A DNA stretch of 41,970 bases from Actinomycetota bacterium (GTDB lineage Bacteria > Actinomycetota > Nitriliruptoria > Nitriliruptorales > JAHWKO01): the NCBI GenBank assembly GCA_019347675.1, contig JAHWKW010000024.1, positions 1-41,970 on the forward strand, written 5' to 3'. Within the stretch, counting starts at the first letter, position 1, and every line of letters starts with the position of its first letter. Shown here piece by piece: positions 1-8,952 of the stretch. The notes below the pieces were generated by a model. The model was not told the origin of the DNA. It saw nothing but the letters and a program-made list of their open reading frames with translations, and did no database searches. Both the position numbers and the translations under genes were made by a program.

Positions 1-127
1 CTTCTTATCGGCATGTGGCGGGGCAGCCCTGTCGCAATGGCCGCACTGTGACCTAGGGTGACGGATGCGACACCTAGCTAGTCCATCTTCGCGCCTCGGC
101 TTGGTTGCGCTGACGTACGCTGTTGGC

Positions 128-397
128 ATGAGCGGCACGAAGAACCCCGTCTACCTGGACGCTGATCTGTTGGCGCGTCTCGAGGGGTTGGCTGACGAGG
201 CCGGGGTCGATCGGGACGCCTACGTCGAGGACGCGTTGCGCCGCTACCTGGCGGGCCGGGATCTGGTTGCGCTGCAGCGCGAGGTTAGCTCCCGAGCCGA
301 CCTCGCGTTCGACGATGCGCTCGAGCTGGTCTACGCCGAGCGAGATGCCGCACGAGCCGAGCGCGCATCCGGTGAGGCGGGTTCGCAGCCTCGGTGA
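128..397 (+). CDS. Ribbon-helix-helix (CopG-like) antitoxin
   Basis: Small protein of 89 residues from the ATG at 128. The N-terminus has a short beta strand (NPVYLDADLLARLEGLA) followed by helices typical of ribbon-helix-helix DNA-binding antitoxins, and the C-terminus is charged and helical. An earlier in-frame ATG at 65 would add 21 residues that do not look like the family, so I prefer 128. The last bases overlap the start of the PIN-domain gene by four (GTGA), the usual translational coupling of type II toxin-antitoxin pairs. By analogy it should bind the PIN toxin and repress its own promoter. The family call rests on fold-like pattern only; the pairing is well supported by context. Confidence 0.75.
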   Translation: MSGTKNPVYLDADLLARLEGLADEAGVDRDAYVEDALRRYLAGRDLVALQREVSSRADLAFDDALELVYAERDAARAERASGEAGSQPR

Positions 398-828
398 CGC
401 GCGCGGTCGTCGACGCCAACGTGTTCATCAGCGCGTTAATCTCCCCCGGCGGAATCGCGGCACGGCTCGTGCAGCACACCGCCAACCGTGACTTCGAACT
501 GGTGATGTCGCCCCGGCTGCTCCGGGAACTTGCGACGGTGACGGGACGGTCGAGGTTCCGCCAGTACTTCTCGGTCGAGGAAGCCGAACGGCTGATCACC
601 GACCTATGGGATCTCGCCCTGCGGGTCGACGACGCTGACGACACCCCGACGGTGACGAGGGATCGCGACGACGACTACCTGATCGCACTTGCCCGTACGT
701 CAGCGGCCGACGTGCTGGTCACCGGCGACCGCGACCTCCTGGACCTGCAGCTAGCCGATGTCGAAATGCTCGCTCCCCGCGAGTTCGTCGAACGGCTGGA
801 CACGGGTGAGGTCGCGACCGAGGAGTGA
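394..828 (+). CDS. PIN-domain toxin (VapC-like RNase)
   Basis: This 144-residue protein is a single PIN domain, a Mg2+-dependent ribonuclease fold used as the toxin of VapBC-type systems. The acidic residues expected in the active site are visible: Asp7 in VVDANVFISA, Glu45 in LLREL, Asp94 in the DDDYLIALA helix, and Asp112/Asp114 in the closing TGDRDLL motif. Its GTG start at 394 overlaps the upstream antitoxin stop. Size and motif order are normal, so it appears intact. RNA substrates cannot be told from sequence. Fold call is high confidence. Confidence 0.88.
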   Translation: MTRAVVDANVFISALISPGGIAARLVQHTANRDFELVMSPRLLRELATVTGRSRFRQYFSVEEAERLITDLWDLALRVDDADDTPTVTRDRDDDYLIALARTSAADVLVTGDRDLLDLQLADVEMLAPREFVERLDTGEVATEE

Positions 829-941
829 CCGCCGCCGGGGCTGCTGGACCAAGGCTGTTGGAACGAAGGAGCTGAGCGAGTGGGATCAAGGGCTCGACGG
901 GCGCCGATCTTGGGCCCGAGTGGTGGACGGAGCACGCGGGT

Positions 942-1412
942 GTGGAATGGTCGCACTGGGATCGCTGGTACTGCGTGGCCTGCGTCGAGGAGTTCGCGGG
1001 CGACTGGGATGCGCTGGCCGAGCGGCTGGCCGACCGGTCGGGACTGCTGCACTCGGGCCCGGACGCGGAAGCCAACTTCAGCCACCTCGACGACGTCGTG
1101 TCGCGGCTCGACGCCGCGGGGCTTGACGCGAGCGAAGTCATGGAGCCTGAGCCGTTCGGACACGAAGGTCCGGTCCCGGGCGCGACGCAACGTCCTCGAC
1201 CAGGGCTGGGTGGTCGCGACTACACCGAGGCGGTGATCAACACCCCACGCAGGCGGTTGCGCCGTCGGGCCCTGCGGGGCGCCTGGCAGGCGTTCCCCCT
1301 CGACCCGGCGGGGCCGTTCGAGCTGCTTGCCGCGGCGTGGGAGGACCGCGATCACGTCTCCGATCAGGCCACACCGTCCGCGGCTAGTGATGCTGGACCA
1401 ATGCTGAGCTGA
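942..1412 (+). CDS. Hypothetical protein, possibly lacking its true start
   Basis: I do not recognise this family. From the GTG at 942 the product has 156 residues and begins with an aromatic-rich, Cys-containing stretch (EWSHWDRWYCVACVEEF), followed by an acidic, coding-like helical region to about residue 70; the rest is Arg/Pro-rich and less convincing. The same frame stays open upstream to 876 and still reads like protein (GPEWWTEHAG before the GTG), yet has no ATG, GTG or TTG. The present start may therefore be internal and the gene may be a fragment. It sits among toxin-antitoxin pairs and broken genes, which fits a decaying region. Confidence 0.4.
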   Translation: MEWSHWDRWYCVACVEEFAGDWDALAERLADRSGLLHSGPDAEANFSHLDDVVSRLDAAGLDASEVMEPEPFGHEGPVPGATQRPRPGLGGRDYTEAVINTPRRRLRRRALRGAWQAFPLDPAGPFELLAAAWEDRDHVSDQATPSAASDAGPMLS

Positions 1413-1515
1413 TGCTGCCGCCTATGCCGCGTGGTACATCTCGTGGGACATCTCGTAACACGCCTATGCTGACGCCGTTTCCACGGCTTGACGCCCGGGC
1501 AAGGAGGTTCCGACC

Positions 1516-1749
1516 GTGGCGAGAAGCCACCGATCGGTCCCGGTCGACACGCAAGCTGCTGGCGCAGCTCGAGGAGCTCGCCAGGCAGCGCGCAGTTCCC
1601 GTGACGTTCGCCGAGGAGGTCGACGCCCGGCTACGGCTGCTGATCCAGCACGCCAGCGAGGACCGGGTGCGGCGCTCGGCCACGCCGCCGCCGACCAGCA
1701 ACGCGCCCAGCAGACCTACCGCCGGCTGCTCGGCGATCAGAGCCGGTGA
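1516..1749 (+). pseudogene. Frameshifted antitoxin-like gene
   Basis: A strong ribosome site (AAGGAGG at about 1501-1507) precedes the GTG at 1516. The opening (ARSHRSVPVDT) and the ending (ADQQRAQQTYRRLLGDQSR) are in the GTG frame, but the coding-like middle (KLLAQLEELARQRAVPVTF through LRLLIQHASEDRVRR) lies in the next frame. Joining the three blocks gives one plausible helical protein of about 75-80 residues. Two compensating shifts, near 1550 and 1675, are needed. The stop overlaps a following GTG by four bases, the arrangement of a toxin-antitoxin pair. Either the gene is dead or the assembly has indel errors here. Family unknown; antitoxin role inferred from size and coupling. Confidence 0.5.
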
Positions 1750-2033
1750 GCGCTGGCCAGATCTGGCGACGCCCGGATGGGCTCCGGTGGGTCGAGATCT
1801 AGGCCCTCCCCGTGGAGGCGTCCGGATGGCGGCTGATGGTTCCACTATCGGGCGCGACGACGCCCCCGACGCACCGCCGCTCGTGGTCACCCTCGACCAG
1901 CGCTGGCGTGCTCGCGTGCACCTGCTGACCAGCGCCCCGGGCGACCAGCTCGGCGAGCCGGAGACGCAGCTGCGCTCCGGAGCAGGTCGAGCCGCTGCAG
2001 GCGGCCGCCCGCAGCCTGGTCGCAGGGGCGTAG
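1746..2033 (+). pseudogene. Broken small toxin-like gene
   Basis: A GTG at 1746 overlaps the stop of the preceding gene. It reads SAGQIWRRPDGLRWVEI, then meets TAG at 1800, and the same frame continues as ALPVEASGWRLMVPLSG. A shift to another frame near 1850 gives DAPPLVVTLDQRWRARVHLL and SAPGDQLGEPETQL, and a return near 1970 gives APEQVEPLQAAARSLVAGA before TAG at 2031. The joined product of about 95 residues looks like a compact beta-rich protein, possibly CcdB- or MazF-like in style, but I cannot assign a family. One in-frame stop and two shifts mean it is not expressed as an intact protein as the sequence stands. Confidence 0.45.
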
Positions 2034-2082
2034 CAGCTCACCTCGGTTACACCTTTTTCAGATATTGACCGGAGGGTGTGTC

Positions 2083-2478
2083 ATGGGGTCCTCGCGTGCG
2101 GAGCGCTTCGCGGCTCTCGACGAGCAGCTCGAAACCGCGGTCAAGGCCGCCGGCGGCGACTCCACGCGGGTGATCGTCGGCGACGCCGACCCGGTCGAGC
2201 TCCCCGCCGAGTCACTCAAGGCGCTGCACAAGGTCGTCCACGGGTTGGCTTCAGGAACCGATCCGATGCTGACCACCACCGAGGCGGCCGACTTCCTGGG
2301 CGTGTCGCGCCCCTATCTCACCAGGCTGCTGAAGGCCGGCAAGCTGCCCTACCGCAAGAAGGGCAACCGCCATCGGGTGCCGGCCTCGGCGGTCCGTGAC
2401 TTCAAGACCCGTCGTGACCGCCGGCTCGAGCAGCTCACCGCCCTCGCGGAGGTCGAGGAGGGCCTGGGCGTGCGGTGA
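2083..2478 (+). CDS. HTH (excisionase-type) antitoxin
   Basis: 131 residues from the ATG at 2083, which has a GGAGG ribosome site about ten bases upstream; a TTG at 2065 would place that site inside the gene. The middle (about residues 62-108) is a MerR/excisionase-like helix-turn-helix of the HTH_17 type: LTTTEAADFLGVSRPYLTRLL, then a basic wing (RKKGNRHRVPASAV). The N-terminal half is acidic and may bind the toxin. The stop overlaps the GTG of a PIN-domain gene by four bases. HTH_17-PIN pairs are a known toxin-antitoxin arrangement, so I infer antitoxin and autorepressor roles. Confidence 0.75.
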   Translation: MGSSRAERFAALDEQLETAVKAAGGDSTRVIVGDADPVELPAESLKALHKVVHGLASGTDPMLTTTEAADFLGVSRPYLTRLLKAGKLPYRKKGNRHRVPASAVRDFKTRRDRRLEQLTALAEVEEGLGVR

Positions 2479-3050
2479 GCCATCCCGAGGATCTCGTCGC
2501 CGTCCTCGATGCCAACGTCCTGTACCCGCAGTGGCTGCGCGACGTGGTGCTCACCCTCGCCGTGATGGGCTACTTCAACCCGATCTGGTCCGACCGGATC
2601 CATGGCCAGATGCGGCGCAAAGTCCTGTCCGACCATCCCGACATCGACCCACAGCGGTTCGACGACACAACGATCGCGGCCCTCCGCGCGACCTTCCCCG
2701 ACGCCTGGGTCGACGTGCCGGATGATCTGGTCGCCGAGATGGACAACGGGCCCGAGGACCGCCACGTGCTCGCCGCCCCGATCGCGGCCGACGCGCACCT
2801 GATCGTGACCGCCAACACCAGCGACTTCCGATCGCCCCGCTTCGTCGAAGCCTGTCACGTCACCGTCGAGGACCCAGCGACGTTCCTGACCACGGTCCTC
2901 GACGACCACCCGGATCTCATGAGTTCCATGCTCTGGCACCTGGCGACCAGCCGCCGCAACGTCGCCACCATCAACGACGTCCTCGAGCAGTTCGCCTGCA
3001 ACGAGGCACTCCGACCGTTCGTCGAGCACGCACCCACCACGCTGCTGTAG
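2475..3050 (+). CDS. PIN-domain toxin, long form
   Basis: The 191-residue product carries a PIN fold in its first two thirds: Asp12 in AVLDANVLYPQWLRDV, acidic residues around PEDRHVLAAPIAADA (Asp95), and a TANTSDF motif near residue 117 where the last active-site acid is expected. About 60 extra residues at the C-terminus are helical. This matches a longer PIN subgroup paired with HTH_17 antitoxins and differs from the short VapC-like protein at 394-828. It starts with GTG overlapping the antitoxin stop. Likely an RNase toxin; target unknown. Confidence 0.75.
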   Translation: MSHPEDLVAVLDANVLYPQWLRDVVLTLAVMGYFNPIWSDRIHGQMRRKVLSDHPDIDPQRFDDTTIAALRATFPDAWVDVPDDLVAEMDNGPEDRHVLAAPIAADAHLIVTANTSDFRSPRFVEACHVTVEDPATFLTTVLDDHPDLMSSMLWHLATSRRNVATINDVLEQFACNEALRPFVEHAPTTLL

Positions 3051-3162
3051 CGCACCGGCCTCCACGCGACCCGCGTCGCCGATGTCACATCCGACGTGCC
3101 TCGGTGAGGACTTCCTGCACGGAGCCAGCATCGGGACACACCAATGCACTGTCGAAGTGAGA

Positions 3163-3182
3163 CGGGCGGCGGGCACCGCCCG
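3163..3182 (+). other. GC-rich hairpin at the relaxase start
   Basis: CGGGCGG at 3163-3169 and CCGCCCG at 3176-3182 form a perfect 7-bp stem with a six-base loop, ending on the GTG start of the relaxase gene. It could limit translation or belong to a transfer origin, since relaxases often lie next to oriT. No nick-site consensus is recognisable, so the role is open. Confidence 0.35.
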
Positions 3183-6100
3183 TGTTGAGCGTGAAGAAGG
3201 TGCTCGCCGGCCGCGGGGCGGTGGACTACTACCTCAACCAGACCCGCCACGGCCTGGGGGACTACTACCTGCCGAACCCGCCCGACGAGCACACAGGCGA
3301 CAGTCAGCGGCGGGCGCTGTCGGCGCCCGGGTCGTCGTGGTGGGGCGGCGGTGCCGAAGCGCTGGAGCTGTCCGGCGAGGTGGCGCGTCGCGAGTTCGTG
3401 CCGCTGTACGCCAAGGGCGTCATGCCAGGCCGGGGCTATATCGGTCGGAAGTTCCGCCTCCCGGAGGAGGCAGCGGCCGCCAAGGCGGAGGCATTGCGAC
3501 AGGCTGCCGAGATCGAGGATCCGTACGAGCGGTGGATGGCCCGCCATCGGATCCGCCGGCGGGGTGTGCAGGCGTCGGTCGCCGCGTGGGACTGCACGTT
3601 CTCGCCCGTCAAGTCCGTGTCGCTGCTGTGGGCGTCCGGCGACCCGGCGATCCAGGAGCAGGTGTGGGCGGCGCATCTTTCGGCGGTGGATGCGGGTCTG
3701 CGCTACCTCGAGGAGCACGCGGCCTACGTGCGGGCCGGCGCCGGCGGTGTCCGTGTGCTGGACACCACCGGGTTGGTCGTCGCGCGGATGAACGAGTGGA
3801 CCTCCCGCGACGGCGACATGCAGATCCACACCCACTGCCTGGTCCTCAACCGCGCCCAGACCGCGACCGACGGGAAGTGGCGGGCGCTGGATGGCCGGAC
3901 GGTGCTGGCAGCGCGGACCGGTGCCGGCGCGATCTACAACCGCACGCTCGAGGCGGAGCTGACCCGACGGCTCGGGGTGGCGTGGCGGGATCGCCCCGAC
4001 GGCCTGCGCGAGCTCGAGGGGTGGACGGTGAACTCATCGAGCTGTTCTCGACCCGACGCCGCGCGATCTCGCAACGGCTGGCAGAGATGGCCGACGCCTA
4101 CCGCGACCGCTACGGCATCGACCCGCCGGCGGCCGTGCTGTCATCTATGGCGCAGCATGCCACGCTGATCACCCGGCCGGCCAAGCGCGACATCGACGCG
4201 GCCGCCGCGCTCGACAGCTGGGAGCAGGCCGCCCGCGAACAGGGTCGAGCACTGGCTGACCTGCCACGACGCGTCCTCGGACGCCGACCAGCATCACCGG
4301 ACACCGGCACCGCACCGGCCGATGACACCTCGGTGGCGGCCGTGCTGGACCGGCTGGCGGCCAGCGGCCGAGCGACGTTCACCCGCCACGACCTGCTGCG
4401 CGCGGCACTGGACGTGCTCCCACCCGAGGAAAGGCGACCGGAAGCGTTGCGCGGCGAGGCGGAACGGCTCGCCGAACGGGCCATCGCGTCAACCGAACTG
4501 CTCACGGTCACCGCGCCAGACCCGATCGGCGTGCCTGACGCGCTGCGCCGCCGGGATGGCACCAGCGTCTACGAGCAGCCGCAACGCCAGCGCTGGACGT
4601 TGCGAACGACTCTGGATCAGGAACGGTGGCTCCTCGACGTCGCGGCCGAGCCGACCCGTCGGAGCGTGCCGGAGCGTGCGCTGGAGGAGGCGATCATGGC
4701 GCATGACCTCAGCGACGACCAGGCCGGGGCGGTCCGCGAGCTCCTAGCCGATGATCGCCGGGTCGGGCTGCTGATCGGGCCCGCCGGGGCGGGCAAGACC
4801 CGCACCCTGCGAGCCGTCGTCGATGCGTGGGCCCAGACCCACGGTTCCGTGATCGGGCTGACGGTGTCGCAGGCGGCAGCCAACGTCCTCGCGGCGGAAG
4901 CCGAGGTCCGGGCGGAGAACACCACGAAGTGGCTCTACGAGATGCGACGCGGCCGCTGGCACCTGCCGTCCGGTGCGCTGGTGCTGATTGATGAGGCCTC
5001 GATGGTGGCCACGTCGGACCTCGTCGACCTCGTCGAGCAGGCCCGACGTGCCGGTGGGAAGGTGCTGCTGGTCGGCGATCCGGCACAGCTGGCGGCCATC
5101 CACATCGGTGGGGCGTTCGACCTGCTCGCCGAACGGCACGGCGCCACTCGGCTGCGGGAAGTGCGCCGCTTCGCGCAGCCGTGGGAACGCGACGCCAGCC
5201 TCCTGCTGCGCCGCCGTGACCCCGCAGCGCTGGCCGAGTACGCGATGCGGGACCGCATCCACGCCGGCACCGACCGCGACATCGAGATGCAACTGTTCGA
5301 CGCCTGGCGCGCCGACGCGCTGTCCACCGGCACGGACGGTCGGCGTCGCAGCGTGCTGATGATCGTGGCGACCAACGAGCAAGCCGCCGTGGTCTCGGAG
5401 CGGGCCCGGCACGCGCTACTCGCCGCCGGCACGGTCAGCGACGGCCCCACAGCGCAGCTGCGCGACAACGCCGCATCCGTCGCCGACCACATCGTCACCC
5501 GCCGAAACGACCGCCGGCTGCGCACCTCCAACGGTGGATGGGTCGTCAACGGCGACGTCTGGACCGTCCTGACCGTCCACCCCGATGGTGCCCTCGACGC
5601 CCGCCGGCACAGCGACGGCTCGACCATCACCCTGACCGCCGACTACCTCGCCCACCACGCCCACCTGGCCTACGCGACCACCGCGCACCGGGCACAGGGC
5701 ATGACCGTGGACGTCTGCCACGCCGCGATCACCGCCGACGCCAGCCACGAGCAGCTCTACGTCGCCGCCACCCGCGGCCGCACCGCCAACCACCTGTGGG
5801 TTATCACCGACTCCGACCGGGACGTCGTGCGCGACCCTGACGATCTGCCCGCTGCCGAACACGTCCTGGCGCGCGTGCTTGAACGTCGCGACCCCGACCG
5901 GCTGTCGACCCACCAGACGATCGCCGACTCGCTGCGGGAGATGGGATCGCTCGCGCGACTCGGCGCCATCTTCGAGGACGCCGCACGCACCGCCACCGAC
6001 CAGTTGCTCCGCCAGCAGCTGAGCCGCCACGGACTAGCCGACGCTGCTGGGGGCCCGCAGTGGCGCACGCTGGTCGCCCGTGTGCGCCAGGCCGCGCTGG

Positions 6101-6903
6101 CCGGCTACGACGTTGCGGCACTGGTCGACGAGGCCATCCACCTACGTGCCATGGACGACGCTGACTCCACCGCCGCGGTCATCCACTGGCGGATCGGCGT
6201 GCTGACCGACAACACCACTCCCCTCAGGCACCGGGGACCACTCGCGTCGCTGCCGCCCACGGAGGGACCGGCCATCGAGGTCGCCCGACAGACCGGTGAG
6301 CTGATACGCCGGCGCTGGCGTGACCTGCGGACTGCGCTCGCCGTAACCACTCAGGCGCTCCCGTGGGCCGAGGCGCTCGGCCCACGCCCAATCGAACCTG
6401 ACGAGGCTTCCGCTTGGCTCACCGCAGCCACGGCCATTACCGCTTACCGGGAACGCTACGAGCTGCCCGAGCACACCGACATGCTTGAGGAGCGGCCTCC
6501 CGCGAGCCGAGCTGATGCCCGCGCCGCCTGGGATCACGCGCGCCTACAAGCCGACCGCTACCTCTCGCGACGGCTCCGCGACCTCGACGACGACCAGCTC
6601 ACAAAGCTCGATGCGCGGATGGCGGCCGCCATCGAAGCACGGCCGGTGTTCGACCCGTCGGAGCTTGAGGCGGCCCGAAGAGACCTGAGCGCCATCGAAC
6701 GACTTTCCGCCATGCCAGCAGGGACGGCCATCTCCGACCAGCGACGGCGCCTTCGTCGCCGGGTCGAAACGCTCGAACATGCACGCCTCTCACATGCCGA
6801 CTGGCGGCGACGGGCACATGAGGCGGCCGCCACCCGGCGCCGCGTCGAACTAGAACGGCGGCAACGTTCGACCAGCCGCCGGCCTCTCCATCGGACCGCC
6901 TGA
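3182..6903 (+). pseudogene. MobF/TrwC relaxase-helicase, frameshifted
   Basis: The N-terminal relaxase domain (residues 1-280 from the GTG at 3182) has paired tyrosines at DYYLNQ (16-17) and DYYLPN (28-29), the SPVKSVSLLW motif and the HUH metal site QIHTHCLVLN (His216, His218). At a GGGG run (4018-4021) the frame is lost: this frame reads into unlikely sequence and ends at 4168, while the -1 frame continues with VDGELIELFSTRR and stays open to 6903. One extra G restores a relaxase of about 1,240 residues. The downstream part has a RecD-like helicase with GPAGAGKT near 4,780 and LIDEASM near 4,985. Such proteins nick oriT and unwind the transferred strand. A real inactivating deletion, a homopolymer sequencing error, or -1 slippage are all possible. 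Confidence 0.85.
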
Positions 6904-7448
6904 CTCGCCTCCTATTCGGACGCGAGCACTCCCGACGGCACGAACGGCCCTCTCCGAGGTGATGGGGCGCTCGATGCCGCCCGGGTGTTCCTTGACAAGA
7001 GTGACCGCACCCATTCGAACGCGGACCCTCGCTGAAGAGGTGACGAGACGACGGAAGCCGCTGGCCGCCGGCTTCCTTCCTCGTATCGACCCGGACCGAT
7101 ACCAACTATCCCGAGTACCGCGCGCACATCGCAGCGGTTTCGACCGCCAGCTCGTCGACGGCCAGACGTACATAACAGTCAAGCCCCGGTGCGGTCCGAG
7201 AAGGTCAACGCCGGGGTGAGGTCATGTCGCGACCGCAGTCCTTGGCCAGGGACGCATGGTCGAGACAGCGATTGGTAGATGCCGGTGAGCAAGCATTCTG
7301 GGGCAGCGGGCCATCGAACGGCATCTGCTCGTAGCAGTGGGATCCCCCAGCCAGCGAGCGAAGAGAATGCTCTAGGCGCCTAGCTCATCCAAGGCGCGAA
7401 TGATCGCGTCAGGCAAGTCCCGGAACGGCATGCGGTACCGAGGGTTTC
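6904..7448. other. Non-coding stretch between relaxase and hydrolase
   Basis: No convincing gene. It holds a hairpin at 7,053-7,076 and a 12-bp palindrome CTAGGCGCCTAG at 7,372-7,383. The minus strand just below the hydrolase stop reads MPFRDLPDAIIRALDELGA and stops at 7,380, which looks like the tail of a lost protein, but 19 residues are too few to assign. Confidence 0.4.
7053..7076 (+). terminator. Possible hairpin terminator
   Basis: GGAAGCCG and CGGCTTCC make a perfect 8-bp stem around an eight-base loop, about 150 bases after the relaxase stop. No T run follows, which is common in high-GC actinobacteria but makes the call weak. Confidence 0.3.
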
Positions 7449-8243
7449 TTAGCTTTCGAGGTGTTGCACGAAGGCGCGGATCTCAGCGTTGCAGCGCTGA
7501 GCTGCCTGCATGTCCACCATGTGGCCGACCCCGGGGATGACCACGAGCCTGGAGTGCCCGATTCCGCCGTGTATGGGCTCCCACACCTGCCGGGGAGACC
7601 GCACGTCTAGCTCGCCGTACAGAAGCAGGGTCGGGACGTCGACCTCGGCGAGCGTGTCGCTCAGGTCGGCCTCGGCAAAGGCATGAAGCGCGGTCCTCGT
7701 CGCAGCCGGATGAAAGTCGGCAAGCATCGTCGCGAGCTCGTCGGCCAGCTCTGCACTCGATCCCTCGGGAAGTAGCGTGTCGATCAAGGCGGGGACCCAC
7801 TGCGCCGGCGGCAACTCGGTGTTGCGCCGCGTCAGCTCGAGCCGGTTCTGGACCTCCTCGGCGGGAAGGGAGCCGCCCCAGCCCGCGTATGCCGACATGA
7901 GAATGAGAGAGCGGACGACCTCGGGATGCTGGCGGAACAACTCGAGCGCGAGACCACCGCCAAACGAGAGCCCAGCCACGTGTGCAGGGGCAAGATCAAG
8001 GACCTCGATGAACTCGGCAAGCCAGTCGGCCCAGTCCGGCAGCCGGGCGGTCTCGGGTGGATCGGATGATCGGCCTGCTCCCGGCGCATCCCACGCCACA
8101 ACCCTGAACTCGTCCGACAGCCCAGCGAGCTGCCGCCACCACTCTCGGCTGTCAAGCGGCCAGCCGTGCAGAAGAACAAGCGGCCACCCCGAGCCCTTCT
8201 CCTGGTACGCGATCCGGTGACCACCAACGTCCACCTGATCCAT
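7449..8243 (-). CDS. Alpha/beta hydrolase
   Basis: 264 residues from the ATG at 8243, which has GAGGTGG a few bases upstream; a longer frame adds 24 residues with no family character. The fold is clear: LVLLHGWPLDS forms the oxyanion-side loop, Ser93 in AGLSFGGGLA is the nucleophile, Asp213 in LYGELDVRSP and His241 in PGVGHMVDMQ complete the triad. The region at about 110-190 is the lid. Related enzymes include esterases, haloalkane dehalogenases, C-C hydrolases and cofactor-free peroxidases; the substrate cannot be told. It is cytoplasmic (no signal peptide), stands alone on the reverse strand, and lies outside the tRNA-bounded element, so it may be a chromosomal or older accessory gene. Confidence 0.9.
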   Translation of the reverse strand: MDQVDVGGHRIAYQEKGSGWPLVLLHGWPLDSREWWRQLAGLSDEFRVVAWDAPGAGRSSDPPETARLPDWADWLAEFIEVLDLAPAHVAGLSFGGGLALELFRQHPEVVRSLILMSAYAGWGGSLPAEEVQNRLELTRRNTELPPAQWVPALIDTLLPEGSSAELADELATMLADFHPAATRTALHAFAEADLSDTLAEVDVPTLLLYGELDVRSPRQVWEPIHGGIGHSRLVVIPGVGHMVDMQAAQRCNAEIRAFVQHLES

Positions 8244-8663
8244 GGCAGACCACCTCAACGTACCGTCGGAGTCACGCGACGCTCCCGACGAGTCCCGCAC
8301 CATAGAGAACATCACAAGCGGCGTACAGAATCACTGCAGGCCGGCCACCAGACGCGACAGCGCCGACGCGACCGGAACGAGTACGAACAGCCATTTCGCG
8401 TCCGGGTTGCTGATCACCCAGCCTTGAATCACGGTTAGCGCATGCGGCTGACTTGAGCACTTGCTCCGAGGCTCTCCATCAGATCCGTTGCACCCCGATG
8501 CTCTTGGCTCCGGACCTCGAACGTCGTACCCGCGGCCGAAGACGCCCGTGGGTAGCGTCTTGTGGCGCGCCATGTGGCACCCCGAGGGCACCCCTGTGGA
8601 AACGGGCACATCCAGGGCGACGAGGTCTTGCTACGGTGAATCCGTGGCTGACCTGCGGTTTTG
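8244..8663. other. Region without recognisable genes
   Basis: Between the hydrolase and the tRNA fragment I see only short open frames without ribosome sites or family patterns. The hydrolase promoter should be at its left end; I cannot place it with confidence. Confidence 0.4.
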
Positions 8664-8722
8664 TGGCGGAGGGAGAGGGATTCGAACCCTCGAGACCCTC
8701 ACGGGCCTACCCGCTTTCGAGG
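8664..8722 (-). other. tRNA-Ser(CGA) 3' half: attachment-site scar
   Basis: Read on the minus strand, this is a tRNA-Ser from the anticodon loop to the CCA end: loop CTCGAAA (anticodon CGA, complement of 8,715-8,721), stem strand GCGGG, a long variable arm, T arm GAGGG-TTCGAAT-CCCTC, acceptor strand TCCCTCC, discriminator G and CCA (8,664-8,666). Beyond 8,722 the sequence stops matching a tRNA: position 30 no longer pairs with the anticodon stem, and no D arm or 5' acceptor follows. A 3' half starting in the anticodon loop is the classic direct repeat left at the distal end of a tRNA-integrated element. The orientation places the element at higher coordinates. Confidence 0.85.
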
Positions 8723-8839
8723 GAAGAACCTGGGGTGCCGCCCGATGTCGAAACCGGCTCTGAAGGGCCCCTAGGGGCGCGATTCCGCACCCTTCCGTGC
8801 CGCGTCGGGACCGTCTTAGATACGTCATGCCGTGTCGCT

Positions 8840-8860
8840 GGTGATCAGACGGTGATCAGA
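8840..8860. repeat. Tandem GGTGATCAGA repeat
   Basis: Two copies of GGTGATCAGA (8,840-8,849 and 8,851-8,860), each with a TGATCA palindrome, lie 93 bases before the Rep-like gene. The 11-bp spacing puts both on one face of the helix, so this may be an operator or a recombinase/excisionase arm site near the attachment end. Confidence 0.4.
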
Positions 8861-8952
8861 GACGGGACCACTCTCGCCGCCCGTCTCGCCCGCCGCAGAC
8901 ACCGACGACGACCCGGAGGAGGTGGTGGCCACCGCGCCCTGGGGGCGCGCTG

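Noticed and set aside
6959-7219. 86-codon frame after the broken relaxase
   Set aside because: No ribosome site and shadow-like composition; crosses a hairpin.
8461-8763. Short forward frames across the tRNA fragment
   Set aside because: They run through the tRNA 3' half and have no protein pattern.
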